DNA of 64,000 nucleotides from Micromonospora sp. NBC_01813 (GTDB lineage Bacteria; Actinomycetota; Actinomycetes; Mycobacteriales; Micromonosporaceae): NCBI RefSeq assembly GCF_035917335.1, contig NZ_CP109067.1, positions 3,533,001 to 3,597,000 of the forward strand, read 5' to 3'. Shown piece by piece: positions 15,109 to 22,667 of this stretch (position 1 is its first letter; each line of letters starts with the position of its first letter). The notes under the pieces were generated by a model. It saw only the letters and a program-made list of their open reading frames with translations, ran no database searches and was not told where the DNA came from. The position numbers and the translations under genes were made by a program.

Positions 15109-15933
15109 TCAGCTCGCGTACGCGGCGAGCAGTTGCAGCCGTTCGGCGGCGGCGCTGCCCGGTGCGGCGGTGTACGCGATCAGGATCGGCCCGGTGCGCC
15201 CCGGCGGCGCGTACGCATCCCAGTCGAGGTGCAGCTCGCCGACCTGCGGATGCAGGAACGTCTTGCTGCCGTTGACCGATTCGCGTACGTCGTGGCGGGC
15301 CCAGAGCTTGCGGAACTCCTCGCTGCGGATGCTGAGCGTGCCGACGATCTCCTGGGCGCGCGGGTGTTCCGGGTCGGCGGCGACCGCCGCCCGCAGGAAA
15401 CCCAGGTAGTCCAGCACCGTCTCCTGCCAGCCGACGCACCGGCCGTGTGCCTCGGCGTAGCTGAACATGTCGATCAGGGCGTTGCTGGGGCCGATGCCCG
15501 GGTAGAGCGCGGCGGCCATCGGGTTCCAGGCGAGCAGGTCCAGGTGCCGGCTGACCACCACGGCCGGGGTGTGCAGGCTGTGCAGCAGTCGGTGGGTGCT
15601 TTCCGGGACCGTCTCGCGGGTGCGCCGCCGGGGCTTCGGTGGCTGCTGGGCGCGGCGGGCCAGGGCGCGCAGGTGGCGGGTCTCCTCGGCGTTGAGGGCG
15701 AGGGCGCGGGCGATGCCGGTCAGCACGTCGTCGGACGGCCGTACGTCGCGGCCCTGCTCCATCCGCTGGTAGTAGTCGGTGCTCACGCCGGCGAGCAGGG
15801 CCAGCTCCTCGCGGCGCAGGCCGACGACCCGGCGGCGGGGGCCGGGTTCCAGGCCGAGCTCCTCCGGCCGCAGCCGGGAACGGCGGTTGCGCAGGAAGTC
15901 GGCCAGTTCACGGGTGTACGCCGTGGTTGTCAC
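15109..15933 (-). CDS. MmyB-like XRE transcriptional regulator
   Basis: This 274-aa regulator has an N-terminal HTH (ELADFLRNRRSRLRPEELGL, then VGLRREELALLAGVSTDYYQRMEQGRDVRPSDDVL). A C-terminal MmyB ligand-binding domain follows (LLAWNPMAAALYPG, LGFLRAAVAADPEHP, ELHLDWDAYAPPG). MmyB-type regulators in actinomycetes are usually divergent from an oxidoreductase they control, which is the arrangement here. The GTG at 15933 opens the conserved VTTTAYTRELADFL N-terminus. About 100 bp separate it from the SDR start, enough for a shared operator. Confidence 0.9.
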   Translation of the reverse strand: MTTTAYTRELADFLRNRRSRLRPEELGLEPGPRRRVVGLRREELALLAGVSTDYYQRMEQGRDVRPSDDVLTGIARALALNAEETRHLRALARRAQQPPKPRRRTRETVPESTHRLLHSLHTPAVVVSRHLDLLAWNPMAAALYPGIGPSNALIDMFSYAEAHGRCVGWQETVLDYLGFLRAAVAADPEHPRAQEIVGTLSIRSEEFRKLWARHDVRESVNGSKTFLHPQVGELHLDWDAYAPPGRTGPILIAYTAAPGSAAAERLQLLAAYAS

Positions 15934-16036
15934 GCCGCCAAGTGTGCCCGCCCGACGGGGCCGCAAGGTAGGTCCCGTGGTCCCAGGTCGGCGAGGTCTC
16001 TCCGGGTGTCCGGGCGGGTTCCTAACGTCCACGGTC

Positions 16037-16951
16037 ATGCAGAACTGGACTGAAGCACAGATGCCTGACCAGCACGGTCGGCGCGCGGTGGTGACCGGGG
16101 CGAACTCGGGCGTGGGGCGGGTCACCGCGCTGGAGCTGGCCCGGCACGGGGCCGCCGTCGTGCTCGCGGTGCGCAACGTGGCGGCCGGCGAGGAGGCGGC
16201 CGCCGGGATCCGGCGTGAGGTGCCAGGATCCGAGATCGAGGTACGCCGACTCGACCTGGCTTCACTCGCGTCGATCCGTGCCTTCGCCGCAGACTTCTCC
16301 GGGGGCCTCGATCTGTTGGTGAACAACGCCGGTCTGGTGCTGACCGGCCCGCGACCGCCGCTGACCGTGGACGGGTTCGACCTGCAGATGGGGACGAACG
16401 CGCTCGGCCCGTACGCGTTGACCGGTCTGCTGCTCGACCGGCTGGCCGCGGGCAAGGAACCCCGGGTGGTCACGGTCTCGTCGATCGTGCACAAGTGGCG
16501 CAATCTCGACCTGGCCGATCTGATGTCGCAGCGGTCCTACAGCGGAAACCGGGCGTACGCGATCTCCAAGCTGGTCGGCACGATCCTCGGCCTGGAGCTG
16601 GACCGGCGGCTGCGTGCGGCCGGGTCGCCGGTGCTCAGCGTGCTCGCCCACCCCGGGATGACCCGCACCAACCTGACCCCGCGCGCGATGGCCAACCGGG
16701 GGCGGTTGCTGCGCGCCAGCAGCCGGCTCATGTCGCTGGTCGTCAGCCCGGTCGAGGCCGGTGCCCGGCCGCAGTTGTGCGCGGCGACCGCGCCCGGCGT
16801 ACGGGGTGGGCAGTTCTTCGGGCCGGGTGGGTTCCAGGAGGTCCGGGGGCCGGTGGCCGAGGTGCAGGCGAGCGCGCAGGCCCGCGACCTGGCCAACGGC
16901 CGGCGGATGTGGGCGGAGGCGGCCCGGCTGACCGGCGTCAGCTACCTGTGA
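16037..16951 (+). CDS. Short-chain dehydrogenase/reductase
   Basis: This 304-aa classical SDR of the retinol-dehydrogenase-like group carries the cofactor motif TGANSGVG (about residues 19-26), NNAG, the catalytic Ser in VTVSSIVHK and the YAISK active-site Tyr/Lys. The NADP(H)-type reaction is oxidation or reduction of an unknown alcohol or ketone. ATG 16037 is 14 residues before the Rossmann strand. It is divergent from the MmyB regulator at 15109-15933, which probably represses or activates it in response to the substrate. Confidence 0.9.
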   Translation: MQNWTEAQMPDQHGRRAVVTGANSGVGRVTALELARHGAAVVLAVRNVAAGEEAAAGIRREVPGSEIEVRRLDLASLASIRAFAADFSGGLDLLVNNAGLVLTGPRPPLTVDGFDLQMGTNALGPYALTGLLLDRLAAGKEPRVVTVSSIVHKWRNLDLADLMSQRSYSGNRAYAISKLVGTILGLELDRRLRAAGSPVLSVLAHPGMTRTNLTPRAMANRGRLLRASSRLMSLVVSPVEAGARPQLCAATAPGVRGGQFFGPGGFQEVRGPVAEVQASAQARDLANGRRMWAEAARLTGVSYL

Positions 16952-17143
16952 CCCGCCGTCGCCGCCCGCTCGCTCGCCCGTTCGAAGTGAACGCGAACAT
17001 GTCCGGATGCGCATTATGGGCACGACGGTAGGTGATTTCGTCACACACCCCACAACCAGCGCCGATTCGGTGATCATGTCTCCCAAAGGCGCAATATGCA
17101 TTGACTGTGGTTGATGTCCTGACGGATGGGTGCGATGCTGGCG

Positions 17144-17157
17144 TGGAAGCGCTCTCG
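17144..17157. promoter_or_regulatory. CebR/CelR-box-like operator before the LPMO
   Basis: TGGAAGCGCTCTCG matches the published CebR/CelR operator TGGGAGCGCTCCCA at 11 of 14 positions, including the central AGCGCT. It lies 37 bp before the LPMO start, the place expected for a cello-oligosaccharide-responsive repressor. No cebR gene is in the window. Confidence 0.5.
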
Positions 17158-17193
17158 CACCAATCTCGAGCGCCCAAGAACGGAGGATGCACT

Positions 17194-17877
17194 GTGCGTT
17201 CACTCAAGCCCGACCAACCCGGCCGGCAACCCCGGCCGGCCACCCGCAGGCCCCTTCGAGTGCTTGTCCTGGCGCTCGCCATGGTGGCCAGCATCCTGCC
17301 CTTCGCCGGGGCGGCCCAGGCCCACGGCACCATCATCAACCCGGCGAGCCGCGCCTACCAATGCTGGCAGGCCTGGGGCAACCAACACATGAACCCGGCC
17401 ATGCAGCAACAGGATCCCATGTGTTACCAGGCCTTCCAGTCCAACCCGGACACCATGTGGAACTGGATGAGCGCGCTACGCGACGGCCTCGGCGGCCAGT
17501 TCCAGGCCCGCACTCCCGACGGGCAGCTGTGCAGCAACGGCCTCTCCCGCAACAACAGCCTGAACCAGCCCGGAGCGTGGCGGACGACCAACGTCGGCCG
17601 CAGCTTCACGGTCCACCTGTACGACCAGGCCAGCCACGGCGCGGACTACTTCCGGGTGTACGTCAGCAAGTCGGGGTTCAACCCGGCCACCCAGCGCCTC
17701 GGGTGGGGAAACCTCGACCTGGTGACGACGACCGGGCGGTACGCGCCGTCGCAGAACATCTCGTTCAACGTCTCGACGTCGGGCAACTACCGGGGACACC
17801 ACATCGTCTTCGTCATCTGGCAGGCGTCGCACCTCGACCAGGCCTACATGTGGTGCAGTGACGTGAACTTCACCTGA
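17194..17877 (+). CDS. AA10 lytic polysaccharide monooxygenase
   Basis: This 227-aa secreted copper enzyme cleaves chitin or cellulose oxidatively. The signal peptide ends AQA at residue 43, so His44 becomes the mature N-terminal His of the histidine brace. The second brace ligand is probably His148 in ASHGADYFRVYVSK. Conserved AA10 parts are HGTIINPASR, CSNGL and the C-terminal HIVFVIWQASH...YMWCSDVNF. There is no carbohydrate-binding module, so it is a single-domain enzyme. GTG 17194 has GGAGG 7 nt upstream. A CebR-like box (17144-17157) suggests induction by cello-oligosaccharides. Confidence 0.95.
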   Translation: MRSLKPDQPGRQPRPATRRPLRVLVLALAMVASILPFAGAAQAHGTIINPASRAYQCWQAWGNQHMNPAMQQQDPMCYQAFQSNPDTMWNWMSALRDGLGGQFQARTPDGQLCSNGLSRNNSLNQPGAWRTTNVGRSFTVHLYDQASHGADYFRVYVSKSGFNPATQRLGWGNLDLVTTTGRYAPSQNISFNVSTSGNYRGHHIVFVIWQASHLDQAYMWCSDVNFT

Positions 17878-17898
17878 TCGACAAAGACCGGCCTCTCG

Positions 17899-17938
17899 GC
17901 ACCTTCGGCCCAGGGCATCGCCCCTGGGCCGATGGTGC
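17899..17938 (+). terminator. Terminator after the LPMO
   Basis: The arms GCACC (17899-17903) and CGGCCCAGGG (17906-17915) pair with CCCTGGGCCG (17922-17931) and GGTGC (17934-17938) around a 6-nt loop. It lies 21 bp after the stop. Confidence 0.75.
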
Positions 17939-18017
17939 GTCTCCCCGCAGCCCGGGCGGGACTGCCGGGCCGCCGGACGCCGTTTCTGTGGGTGCCGGTC
18001 CCGATACCATGGCCGGC

Positions 18018-18479
18018 ATGACCCGTACGGATACCGCAGCCCGGGTGATGTCCGCCCCGGTCGAGCGCGTCTACGCGGCCCTGGTCGACCCGGCCGCGCT
18101 CACCGCGTGGCTGCCCCCGCAGGGGATGACCGGCCGGTTCGAGCGGTTCGACGCCCGGCCCGGCGGCTCCTACCGGCTGGTCCTGACCTACACGGACGCC
18201 TCGACCGCGCCGGGCAAGGCCACTGCCGACTCCGACGTGGTCGAGGCACGCTTCGTCGACATCGTCCCCGGCGTACGGGTCGTACAGGCCGTCGACTTCG
18301 TCTCCGACGACCCGGCGTACGCCGGCACGATGACCATGACCTGGGAAGTCTCGCCAGCCGACGACGGGACCCGGGTGGTGATCCGCGCCGACGACGTACC
18401 GGCCGGCATCCGCGCCGAGGACCACGCCGCCGGCCTCGCCTCGTCGCTGGCCAACCTCGCTACCTACGTCGAACGCTAG
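18018..18479 (+). CDS. SRPBCC/AHSA1-family protein
   Basis: This 153-aa protein is of the Aha1-like START superfamily. It has ARVMSAPVERVYAALVDPAALTAWLPPQGM, GGSYRLVLTY, VVEARFVDIVPG and a C-terminal helix (HAAGLASSLANLATYVE). Such small stand-alone members bind hydrophobic ligands or act as stress-related accessory proteins; the ligand is unknown. ATG 18018 fits the family start; an ATG at 18009 is possible. It is a single gene with the LPMO upstream and the questin-oxidase gene downstream. Confidence 0.88.
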   Translation: MTRTDTAARVMSAPVERVYAALVDPAALTAWLPPQGMTGRFERFDARPGGSYRLVLTYTDASTAPGKATADSDVVEARFVDIVPGVRVVQAVDFVSDDPAYAGTMTMTWEVSPADDGTRVVIRADDVPAGIRAEDHAAGLASSLANLATYVER

Positions 18480-18544
18480 CCTCCACCCGCACCACTGGAC
18501 GGCAACCCGGAATCCGAGAGCCATCGCCGGCACAGACAACTAGC

Positions 18545-18575
18545 TTGACTTGAAGTGCAATTGAGGTTGCAGACT
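18545..18575 (+). promoter_or_regulatory. MerR/SoxR-type promoter before the questin-oxidase gene
   Basis: TTGACT (18545-18550) and CAGACT (18570-18575) are 19 bp apart, the long spacing typical of MerR-family-activated promoters. The spacer ACTTGAAGT-GC-AATTGAGGT (18549-18568) aligns with the SoxR/MerR consensus ACCTCAAGT-TA-ACTTGAGGT. The predicted start point falls on or near the GTG at 18582. Confidence 0.5.
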
Positions 18576-18581
18576 TCGAGC

Positions 18582-19652
18582 GTGGCGGACGGTGTGCTTG
18601 ACGAGGCGTACGAACGGATCCTGGCGACCGGGCCGGAGCGCGACGGTTGGCTGTCGAACCATGCGCCAATGGCCGCTGAGGCGCTTGCATACCACGGACG
18701 AGCCGACGCCGTTCATCGATGGTTGGACGGTTACGCCAACCGGCTCGAACCTCGACCACGCGGCGTCAGCCCGATTCCGGTGGAGCAGTGGCGCGACCCG
18801 CTCGGCGACCCGGTCCGCACCGGCGACTGGCTCGACTACTTCGATCGGGAGCTGGCTTTCGCCCCTTGGCGGGAGGTGCTGATCCGCTGGTGGCCCCGGC
18901 TGCTGCCGGGCATTGCCGCCGGTGCCACGCACGGGGTGATCCGGGTCGGCCACGCCGTCCGCGCGTTGACCGACACCGAAACCGCACCCCGGATCGCCGA
19001 GCTGGGCCACGGGCTCGCCTACTGGGCCGCCCGCTGGCAACCGCTCGCCGCGCCCGGCACGGGCACCTACCCGACCACGGATCCCCGATCGGCGCTCGAC
19101 GCCGTGCCGAGGGTGCCGGACCAGCGGTACGGGATCCGCGCGCGGCTGGCCCAGCTCGCCGACCTGCCCGACTGGCCGGCGGCAGCGGGCGCGGTGCCCG
19201 GCGGCGCTGCCGAGTCCGCGCCCGAGCGGCTGGCGGCGATCGTCGCAGCCGCCGTCGCCCGGCACGCCACGCACGGGTACGCCAGGCCCGTGATGCTGGT
19301 GCACGCCGCCACCGCGCCGAACGCCGTGCTACGGGTCCTGCCGGCGCTGCCCGAACGGCTCTGGGAGCCGAGCCTCGCCGCCGCCTGGGCCGCGACGGCT
19401 GCGGTCACCGCCGCCTACTCCCCCACCGAGCCCAGGCCAGTGCCCGACCCGTTTGGCAACGCTGATCGTGCTGTGGAGTCGGCGCACGGCGCAGCGCAGG
19501 CAGCCGAACTGACCGAGGTCGCTGCCCGCACCGCCGACCCGCACGCGATCAAGTTCGCAGACACAGTCATGGACGCGTACGCCTACACCGGGGACCCGAC
19601 CACACTCTTGCGAGCCCAATACTGCGTCCAACTCATCGCAGCCGACACCTGA
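18582..19652 (+). CDS. Questin oxidase family protein
   Basis: This 356-aa protein matches the questin_oxidase family (Baeyer-Villiger-type ring cleavage of anthraquinones in fungi; bacterial members uncharacterised). It opens with LDEAYERILATGPE, then GWLSNHAPMAAEAL, and continues with histidine-bearing helices (LIRWWPRLLPGIAAGATHGVIRVGHAV, PVMLVHAATAPNAVLRVLP). A substrate of quinone or polyketide type is an inference. GTG 18582 has no Shine-Dalgarno and coincides with the start point expected from the promoter at 18545-18575, so it is probably leaderless; GTG 18555 is less likely. A terminator follows at 19703-19744. Confidence 0.85.
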   Translation: MADGVLDEAYERILATGPERDGWLSNHAPMAAEALAYHGRADAVHRWLDGYANRLEPRPRGVSPIPVEQWRDPLGDPVRTGDWLDYFDRELAFAPWREVLIRWWPRLLPGIAAGATHGVIRVGHAVRALTDTETAPRIAELGHGLAYWAARWQPLAAPGTGTYPTTDPRSALDAVPRVPDQRYGIRARLAQLADLPDWPAAAGAVPGGAAESAPERLAAIVAAAVARHATHGYARPVMLVHAATAPNAVLRVLPALPERLWEPSLAAAWAATAAVTAAYSPTEPRPVPDPFGNADRAVESAHGAAQAAELTEVAARTADPHAIKFADTVMDAYAYTGDPTTLLRAQYCVQLIAADT

Positions 19653-19702
19653 CCCAACCCCGCCGGTGCCCGGAGGTCCCTCCTTGAAGGTCTCTCATCC
19701 AA

Positions 19703-19744
19703 CGTGATCCCGTAAGGGGATCAAAATCCCCCTACGGGATCACG
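19703..19744 (+). terminator. Terminator after the questin-oxidase gene
   Basis: A 12-bp outer stem (CGTGATCCCGTA, 19703-19714, with 19733-19744), one mismatch, then a 6-bp inner stem and loop CAAA form a near-perfect hairpin 50 bp after the stop. Confidence 0.8.
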
Positions 19745-19822
19745 TCAGAACAGAGATGGGTGTACGGCCGACTCGCCTCGGCTGGCCTGCGCTCGACCGA
19801 GCCCGAGCCCGAGCCCGGGTTG

Positions 19823-20047
19823 GGGGCGGCGTGGCGGGTGGGTCAGCGTACGGCTGACGGGGTGTGGGTGACGAAGGCGGACCAGGCAGCCGGCGTGAAG
19901 GCCAAGGTGCCGCCGGCCCGGTCCTTGGAATCCCGGACCAGCACCCGGCCCGGCAGATTGTCGGCGACCTCGACACAGTCGCCGCCGTTCGGGCTGCTGC
20001 GGCTGGACTTACGCCAGATCGGCTCACTCGCGCTCATCGATCATCCT
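19823..20047. repeat. 225-bp direct repeat, copy 1 (DUF397 gene)
   Basis: It matches 20296-20520 at a constant offset of 473 bp with only a few substitutions. It contains a complete DUF397 gene and the end of the preceding gene's reading frame. Confidence 0.9.
19843..20037 (-). CDS. DUF397 protein, copy 1
   Basis: This 64-aa protein has the DUF397 pattern WRKSSRSS-GGDCVEVA near the N-terminus and VLVRDSKD, followed by the WSAFV segment. DUF397 genes in actinomycetes usually sit next to an Scr1/DUF5753 XRE regulator and are thought to work with it in a toxin-antitoxin-like or developmental switch. Here the gene is preceded not by a complete regulator but by a truncated reading frame. It differs from copy 2 by about two residues. 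GAGGATG precedes the ATG. Confidence 0.88.
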   Translation of the reverse strand: MSASEPIWRKSSRSSPNGGDCVEVADNLPGRVLVRDSKDRAGGTLAFTPAAWSAFVTHTPSAVR

Positions 20048-20250
20048 CACAATCGCATCGCGGCCCGCTTCGGGCCTGGACGAGTACCTGATGCTTCGAC
20101 TCCCACAACTGTCGCACCTGCGGAGGCAGGACCAGGGTGGGCCAGAGACGGACGAGCGTCGGGCCGTCCAGCCATCGAGCGAGATAATCCGCTGTCGTCG
20201 CTTCGCGGAGCACCGTCTCGTCCAGCCGGACTCGTCCCCGCCGGCAGGAC
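20034..20250 (-). pseudogene. Truncated gene remnant between the DUF397 copies
   Basis: The minus strand has an open frame ending at a TGA that overlaps the DUF397 start (ATGA). It encodes a protein-like tail containing RVRLDETVLREATTADYLARW, then a Trp- and Pro-containing stretch LVRLWPTLVLPPQVRQLW. No start codon is found upstream, so the 5' part is missing. In the adjacent frame the last residues VRMIDERE match the end of the XRE protein at 20497, which shows that the repeat carried that gene's tail. The parent family is not known to me. Confidence 0.45.
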
Positions 20251-20295
20251 GGGGACGAGTCGGTCGGCTGAGTGCAACTGGCCCGAGGGCTGGGT

Positions 20296-20520
20296 GGGGC
20301 GGCGTGGCGGGTGGGTCAGCGTACGGCTGACGGGGTGTGGGTGACGAAGGCGGACCAGGCAGCCGGCGCGAAGGCCAAGGTGCCACCGGCCCGGTCCTTG
20401 GAATCCCGGACCAGCACCCGGCCCGGCAGATTGTCGGCGACCTCGACACAGTCGCCGCCGTTCGAGCTGCTGCGGCTGGACTTACGCCAGATCGGCTCAC
20501 TCGCGCTCATCGATCATCCT
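20296..20520. repeat. 225-bp direct repeat, copy 2 (DUF397 gene)
   Basis: This is the partner of 19823-20047. It contains the second DUF397 gene and the last codons of the XRE gene, so this copy is in the natural context and is probably the donor. Confidence 0.9.
20316..20510 (-). CDS. DUF397 protein, copy 2
   Basis: This 64-aa protein is nearly identical to copy 1, with Ser for Pro in SSSNGGDC and Ala for Thr in LAFAPAAW. Its ATG overlaps the end of the XRE gene by 14 bp, the usual arrangement for DUF397/DUF5753 pairs, so they are translationally coupled. A role as the small partner of the XRE regulator is inferred from this conserved pairing (compare BldB-like/WhiJ-type systems in Streptomyces). 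Confidence 0.9.
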   Translation of the reverse strand: MSASEPIWRKSSRSSSNGGDCVEVADNLPGRVLVRDSKDRAGGTLAFAPAAWSAFVTHTPSAVR

Positions 20521-21270
20521 TAGCATCAGGTCACGGCTCTGGCTGACGGTGAGCGCCAGTCCTGACAAAGCATCCCACGCCTGCTCGAGGGAGACCACGT
20601 CGTCGGCGGCGGTGACCACTCGGCCGCTGAGCTGATCGTCGAGATAGCCGATCCGCCGGTCGCCGGGCAACACGGCGACGACGAACGCGCCGGCTACTCC
20701 GGGGTGCATGCCGACGTCGGCGGGGAGCACCCGGATCTGGACCTCCGGGCGGTGGCCGATGTCGACCAGGTGCTCCAACTGGTCCTTCATGAACGAGCCG
20801 GGCTGGCGCAGCACCGACTCGGCAACGATCCCGGTGAACTGGAAGTTCTCGTCGCGCTCCAGCGTGGCCGACTGGCGTTCCAGTCGAACGGCGACCGCCT
20901 CGTCGAGCCGTCGGCGCGTGCGCGGGCCGGTGGCGAGGACGGCGCGGGCGTACGCCTCGGTCTGCAGCAGCCCCGGCAGCACCAGCGGCTGGAACGAGCG
21001 CAGCACCAGCGCCCGCCGCTCGTTGTCCAGCCAGGAGCGCAGCCACGGGGCCTGCGCTTCCTCGCGGGCGGCGGTGGCCAGCCGCTGGATCTCCTTGCCG
21101 GTTTCATAGAGCCGATCGAGGTCGGCGGCGGTGCCGTCGGTCGGGATCAGCTTGCCGGTCTCGAACCCGCCGATGGCGGAGTTGCTGATCCGGATGGCCT
21201 CACCCACCTGCACCTGGGTGAGGTTGCGCTTGGTGCGCTCGCGGCGCAACAGATCCTGAAGCTCGCTCAC
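20497..21270 (-). CDS. XRE regulator with DUF5753 (Scr1-family antitoxin-like) domain
   Basis: This 257-aa protein has an N-terminal HTH (about residues 3-57: LLRRERTKRNLTQVQVGEAIRISNS, GGFETGKLIPTD). A DUF5753 domain follows, beginning near ALVLRSFQPLVLPGLLQTEAYARAVL, with VRLERQ and the QIRVLPADVGMHPG block. These WhiJ/Scr1-type regulators form actinomycete-specific modules with DUF397 partners that influence development and secondary metabolism. The ATG at 21268-21270 opens the gene. The stretch 21271-21408 separates it from the divergent gene and probably holds both promoters. Confidence 0.92.
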   Translation of the reverse strand: MSELQDLLRRERTKRNLTQVQVGEAIRISNSAIGGFETGKLIPTDGTAADLDRLYETGKEIQRLATAAREEAQAPWLRSWLDNERRALVLRSFQPLVLPGLLQTEAYARAVLATGPRTRRRLDEAVAVRLERQSATLERDENFQFTGIVAESVLRQPGSFMKDQLEHLVDIGHRPEVQIRVLPADVGMHPGVAGAFVVAVLPGDRRIGYLDDQLSGRVVTAADDVVSLEQAWDALSGLALTVSQSRDLMLRMIDERE

Positions 21271-21408
21271 TTACTGGCCTCCACTGGAATCCACTGGCGA
21301 GTGCTGGAGAGATAGGCGAACAGCACTCGGTGACCAAATCCTTCCTTGCGTGGATTGCGAAGTCCAGGGTGGAGAGGCGACCAATTTCTTCTTGGCAGGG
21401 AGGATCAC

Positions 21409-21894
21409 ATGCCCAGAAACGATGGGATAGGCGGTACGCCGCGACTGGCCCGCTACACCTCGATCGGCACACCGCCGAACCGACCACCACTACCGAGGCG
21501 GACTCCCGGTGAGACCGACATCAATCAAGATCCACGATTTCGACTGGTCGGCGCCCGCGCTTCGACTCCCGCACCGGCCGGCAGCGGTCGCGGCGTCGTA
21601 ATCGATCTTGCCGTGCTGGAGCGGGCGCGGGAAATCGTCAGCACGCACCTGCCGAGCCGACTGGCCGAATGCCGGGTGTGCAATTCGGCGGCGCTCTGCG
21701 AACCGTTCACGAAGGCGCTCGCGGTGCTGCGCCGGCACGACCCGGGAAAGGCACGGCGGGTGATGGCCGTGCTCTGCTACGCCGGCCTCTGGCCGCCGAC
21801 GACCGACGACGACGCCGGCGATCACGCCGGCGAGCTGCCCGGTGGCAGCGGGACCGGAGGCAGCGGGACCCGGGGCGGTGACGATGTCGCGTGA
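21409..21894 (+). CDS. Hypothetical protein with CxxC motif, 161 aa
   Basis: The N-terminal third is Pro/Arg-rich and probably disordered. The middle (about residues 65-125) is a helical domain with CRVCNSAALCEPFTKALAVLRRH; the closely spaced cysteines might bind a metal. The C-terminus is Gly/Asp-rich. I do not recognise the family, though such proteins often neighbour XRE/DUF397 pairs in Micromonosporaceae. ATG 21409 is preceded by AGGGAGG. The stop overlaps the next start by 11 bp. Confidence 0.7.
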   Translation: MPRNDGIGGTPRLARYTSIGTPPNRPPLPRRTPGETDINQDPRFRLVGARASTPAPAGSGRGVVIDLAVLERAREIVSTHLPSRLAECRVCNSAALCEPFTKALAVLRRHDPGKARRVMAVLCYAGLWPPTTDDDAGDHAGELPGGSGTGGSGTRGGDDVA

Positions 21895-22171
21895 CGAGTT
21901 GCTCCGGGTCGGCGACACGCTGCGCCTGGGCAAGGCCGACTGGGTGTACGCCGACCGGTCGATGACGGTGCGGGTCGCGGACATCCGCTACGGCCTCGAC
22001 CAGGAGCAGTCGCAGGTCGTCGGGGTGATCGCCACGGTGGTCGCCGGTGGCCGTGACGGGCGGATGGTCGCGATCGCGGTCTACAAGAGCGCCCTGACCC
22101 GCCCCGGCGTCGTCGAGCGTCCCCGCCCGGTCAACGGCGTCGACCGCAACACTGAAGCCCATGAACACTGA
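21884..22171 (+). CDS. Hypothetical protein, 95 aa
   Basis: This small protein is predicted to be mostly beta strand (GDTLRLGKADWVYADRSMTVRVADI, QVVGVIATVV, RMVAIAVYKSAL) and then has a disordered tail ending EAHEH. I do not recognise the family. It overlaps the preceding gene by 11 bp and is presumably co-translated with it. Only ATG 21884 is placed for that overlap. Confidence 0.7.
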   Translation: MSRDELLRVGDTLRLGKADWVYADRSMTVRVADIRYGLDQEQSQVVGVIATVVAGGRDGRMVAIAVYKSALTRPGVVERPRPVNGVDRNTEAHEH

Positions 22172-22212
22172 GTCCGTGCCAGTGTTCGCCTACTCTGGGC
22201 AGGTCGCGAGGT

Positions 22213-22241
22213 TTGACGGGCCGAACAGGGGGAGCGATACT
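22213..22241 (+). promoter_or_regulatory. Promoter of the toxin-antitoxin pair
   Basis: TTGACG (22213-22218) and GATACT (22236-22241) are 17 bp apart, a strong sigma-70-type match. The expected start point is at or next to the ATG at 22248, so the mRNA is probably leaderless. Confidence 0.65.
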
Positions 22242-22247
22242 CGTTGT

Positions 22248-22667
22248 ATGACACCTGTACGACAAGAGTCGCCGACCGCCGCCGGAGGAAAGGCTCGCAA
22301 GCCCGCCAAGGGCGCGACCACGCAACGGCGCGTCGAGGCCGGTGCCGCAGGGAAACCCAAGAAGCCAACGGCCGCCCGCCCGGGGCGCAAGACAGGGAAG
22401 AGCAGCGCCTCTGGCACCAAGGTTGCCCAGGTCCGCCTCCAGCCAGAAGAGGTGGCTGCCCTCGAAGCGGTTGTGCAGCGACTGAATCTCAGCTCCACCT
22501 CCGAGGCGCTACGGGAGGGTCTCCGTCTGCTCGTCCGCGAAGCGGCAGAGACGCAGGCAGCGGAAGAGATCCGTACCTTCTATGGCGATGAGCGGGTGCC
22601 CCTTCCCGCAGGTGTCGCACCCGCCACTGAGGCCGAGCTCAAGGCAGCGGACGAGGACCTGTGGTAG
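22248..22667 (+). CDS. Ribbon-helix-helix-like antitoxin
   Basis: This 139-aa protein has a long Lys/Ala/Pro-rich N-terminal extension (about residues 1-58). A ribbon-helix-helix segment follows (KVAQVRLQPEEVAALEAVV, NLSSTSEALREGLRLLVREA). An acidic C-terminus ends ADEDLW and would neutralise the toxin. The basic extension is unusual for a small antitoxin and may bind DNA. ATG 22248 is chosen because the promoter at 22213-22241 predicts a start there. The stop overlaps the toxin start by 7 bp. Confidence 0.75.
   Translation: MTPVRQESPTAAGGKARKPAKGATTQRRVEAGAAGKPKKPTAARPGRKTGKSSASGTKVAQVRLQPEEVAALEAVVQRLNLSSTSEALREGLRLLVREAAETQAAEEIRTFYGDERVPLPAGVAPATEAELKAADEDLW

Noticed and set aside
17026-17045. 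CRP-like site GTGATTTCGTCAC upstream of the LPMO
   Set aside because: The spacer length differs from the CRP consensus and the position is far from the likely promoter.
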